Shown in pieces: positions 4,886 through 5,325 of a stretch of DNA of 5,325 bases (its first letter is position 1; each line of letters starts with the position of its first letter). The stretch spans positions 1-5,325 of the forward strand of contig WAJY01000038.1 in assembly GCA_015523645.1 (NCBI GenBank). The letters run 5' to 3'. The notes under the pieces are model-generated. The model worked only from the letters and a program-made list of their open reading frames with translations. It did not search any database and was not told the DNA's origin. Source of the DNA: Geoglobus sp. (lineage in GTDB: Archaea; Halobacteriota; Archaeoglobi; Archaeoglobales; Archaeoglobaceae). A program made the translations under genes and the position numbers.

Positions 4886-5325
4886 ATTGCTAAACAGGAA
4901 GGTTAAGGATCTGAAGCCATCTGGCATAAGGAGATTTTTTGATCTAATAATCGGGAGAGAGGACGTTATCAGCCTTGGTGTTGGCGAACCTGATTTTTCA
5001 GTTCCATGGAGAATAAGAGAGGAGATGATATACAGCCTTGAAAAGGGGATAACCTCCTACACCTCAAACTACGGGCTTTTGGAGTTGAGAGAAGCAATTG
5101 CAGAATACTACAAAAAATTCGGGGTGGAGACTGGCTATGAGAACGTTCTTATAACAACGGGTGTGAGTGAGGGGATAGATCTTGCTCTCAGAGCTTTGAT
5201 TAATCCTGGAGAGGCTGTTATAGTTCCGGAGCCAACATACGTATCATACAAGCCTCTTGCCCATCTTGCTGGAGGTAGGGTTATTACTGTCCCAACTTTG
5301 CCCGACTTCAAGTTAAGATATGAGG
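4875..5325 (+). CDS. Fold-type I PLP-dependent aminotransferase (aspartate/alanine aminotransferase family), N-terminal part
   Basis: This enzyme uses pyridoxal phosphate to move an amino group between an amino acid and a 2-oxo acid in the cytoplasm. The window contains 150 complete codons of a family that is usually near 370-400 residues. The N-terminus reads PSGIRRFFDL, followed by SLGVGEPDF (33-41), a substrate-contact stretch conserved in class I gamma aminotransferases. YTSNYGLLELREAIAEYY (62-79) is the usual small-domain to large-domain junction, TTGVSEGIDLAL (94-105) includes the PLP-phosphate loop, and VPEPTYVSY (117-125) follows. The active-site Lys lies beyond the right edge. There is no ATG at the front; TTG 4875 is chosen for its Shine-Dalgarno spacing, with TTG 4869 or 4887 as alternatives. 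The gene overlaps the Lrp-type stop codon by 11 bases in another frame. Substrate specificity cannot be assigned; archaeal relatives include aspartate, alanine and aromatic enzymes. Confidence 0.92.
   Translation, partial: MSRELLNRKVKDLKPSGIRRFFDLIIGREDVISLGVGEPDFSVPWRIREEMIYSLEKGITSYTSNYGLLELREAIAEYYKKFGVETGYENVLITTGVSEGIDLALRALINPGEAVIVPEPTYVSYKPLAHLAGGRVITVPTLPDFKLRYE

Noticed and set aside
1..5325. CRISPR arrays, insertion sequences or long direct repeats
   Set aside because: No regularly spaced repeats, transposase-like frames or terminal inverted repeats were seen on reading through.

Overview
The window looks like chromosomal DNA from a hyperthermophilic euryarchaeon, most likely of the Archaeoglobales. 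The reasons are an archaeal replication factor C large subunit, a class II tRNA-Leu with no encoded CCA, TATA boxes sitting about 26 bases upstream of start codons (apparently leaderless genes), a type IV pilin-like protein with an archaeal class III signal peptide, and an Lrp-type regulator coupled to an aminotransferase. The base composition is moderately A+T-rich. The lineage is inferred from protein character, not from a database search.

Layout. On the minus strand, 542 to the left edge holds the N-terminal 180 codons of rfcL. Divergent from it, across about 90 bases containing both promoters, is a two-gene heavy-metal resistance operon on the plus strand: an ArsR/SmtB/CadC-type metalloregulator (633-998) and a P1B-type Zn/Cd/Pb-exporting ATPase (1003-2934). 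A near-perfect 24-bp inverted repeat lies on the predicted transcription start and start codon of the regulator and is the obvious autoregulatory operator. A tRNA-Leu(CAA) gene on the minus strand converges on the ATPase, leaving only 11 bases between them. About 200 bases with no convincing gene follow.

From 3233 rightwards all genes are on the plus strand: a pilin-like secreted protein (3233-3787), a small membrane-anchored winged-helix protein with a His3-Met3 cluster in its predicted external loop (3836-4342), an Lrp/AsnC regulator (about 4388-4885), and the first 150 codons of a fold-type I PLP aminotransferase (4875 to the right edge), whose start overlaps the end of the regulator.

How the parts work together. 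The regulator should repress its own operon until zinc, cadmium or lead binds, and the ATPase then exports the metal. The Lrp-type protein probably controls the overlapping aminotransferase gene in response to an amino acid. The most unusual item is the two-helix membrane protein with a cytoplasmic winged helix and an external HHHMMM loop. It could be a one-component, metal-responsive, membrane-bound transcription factor, and its position next to a pilin gene makes that gene a candidate target. That part is inference.
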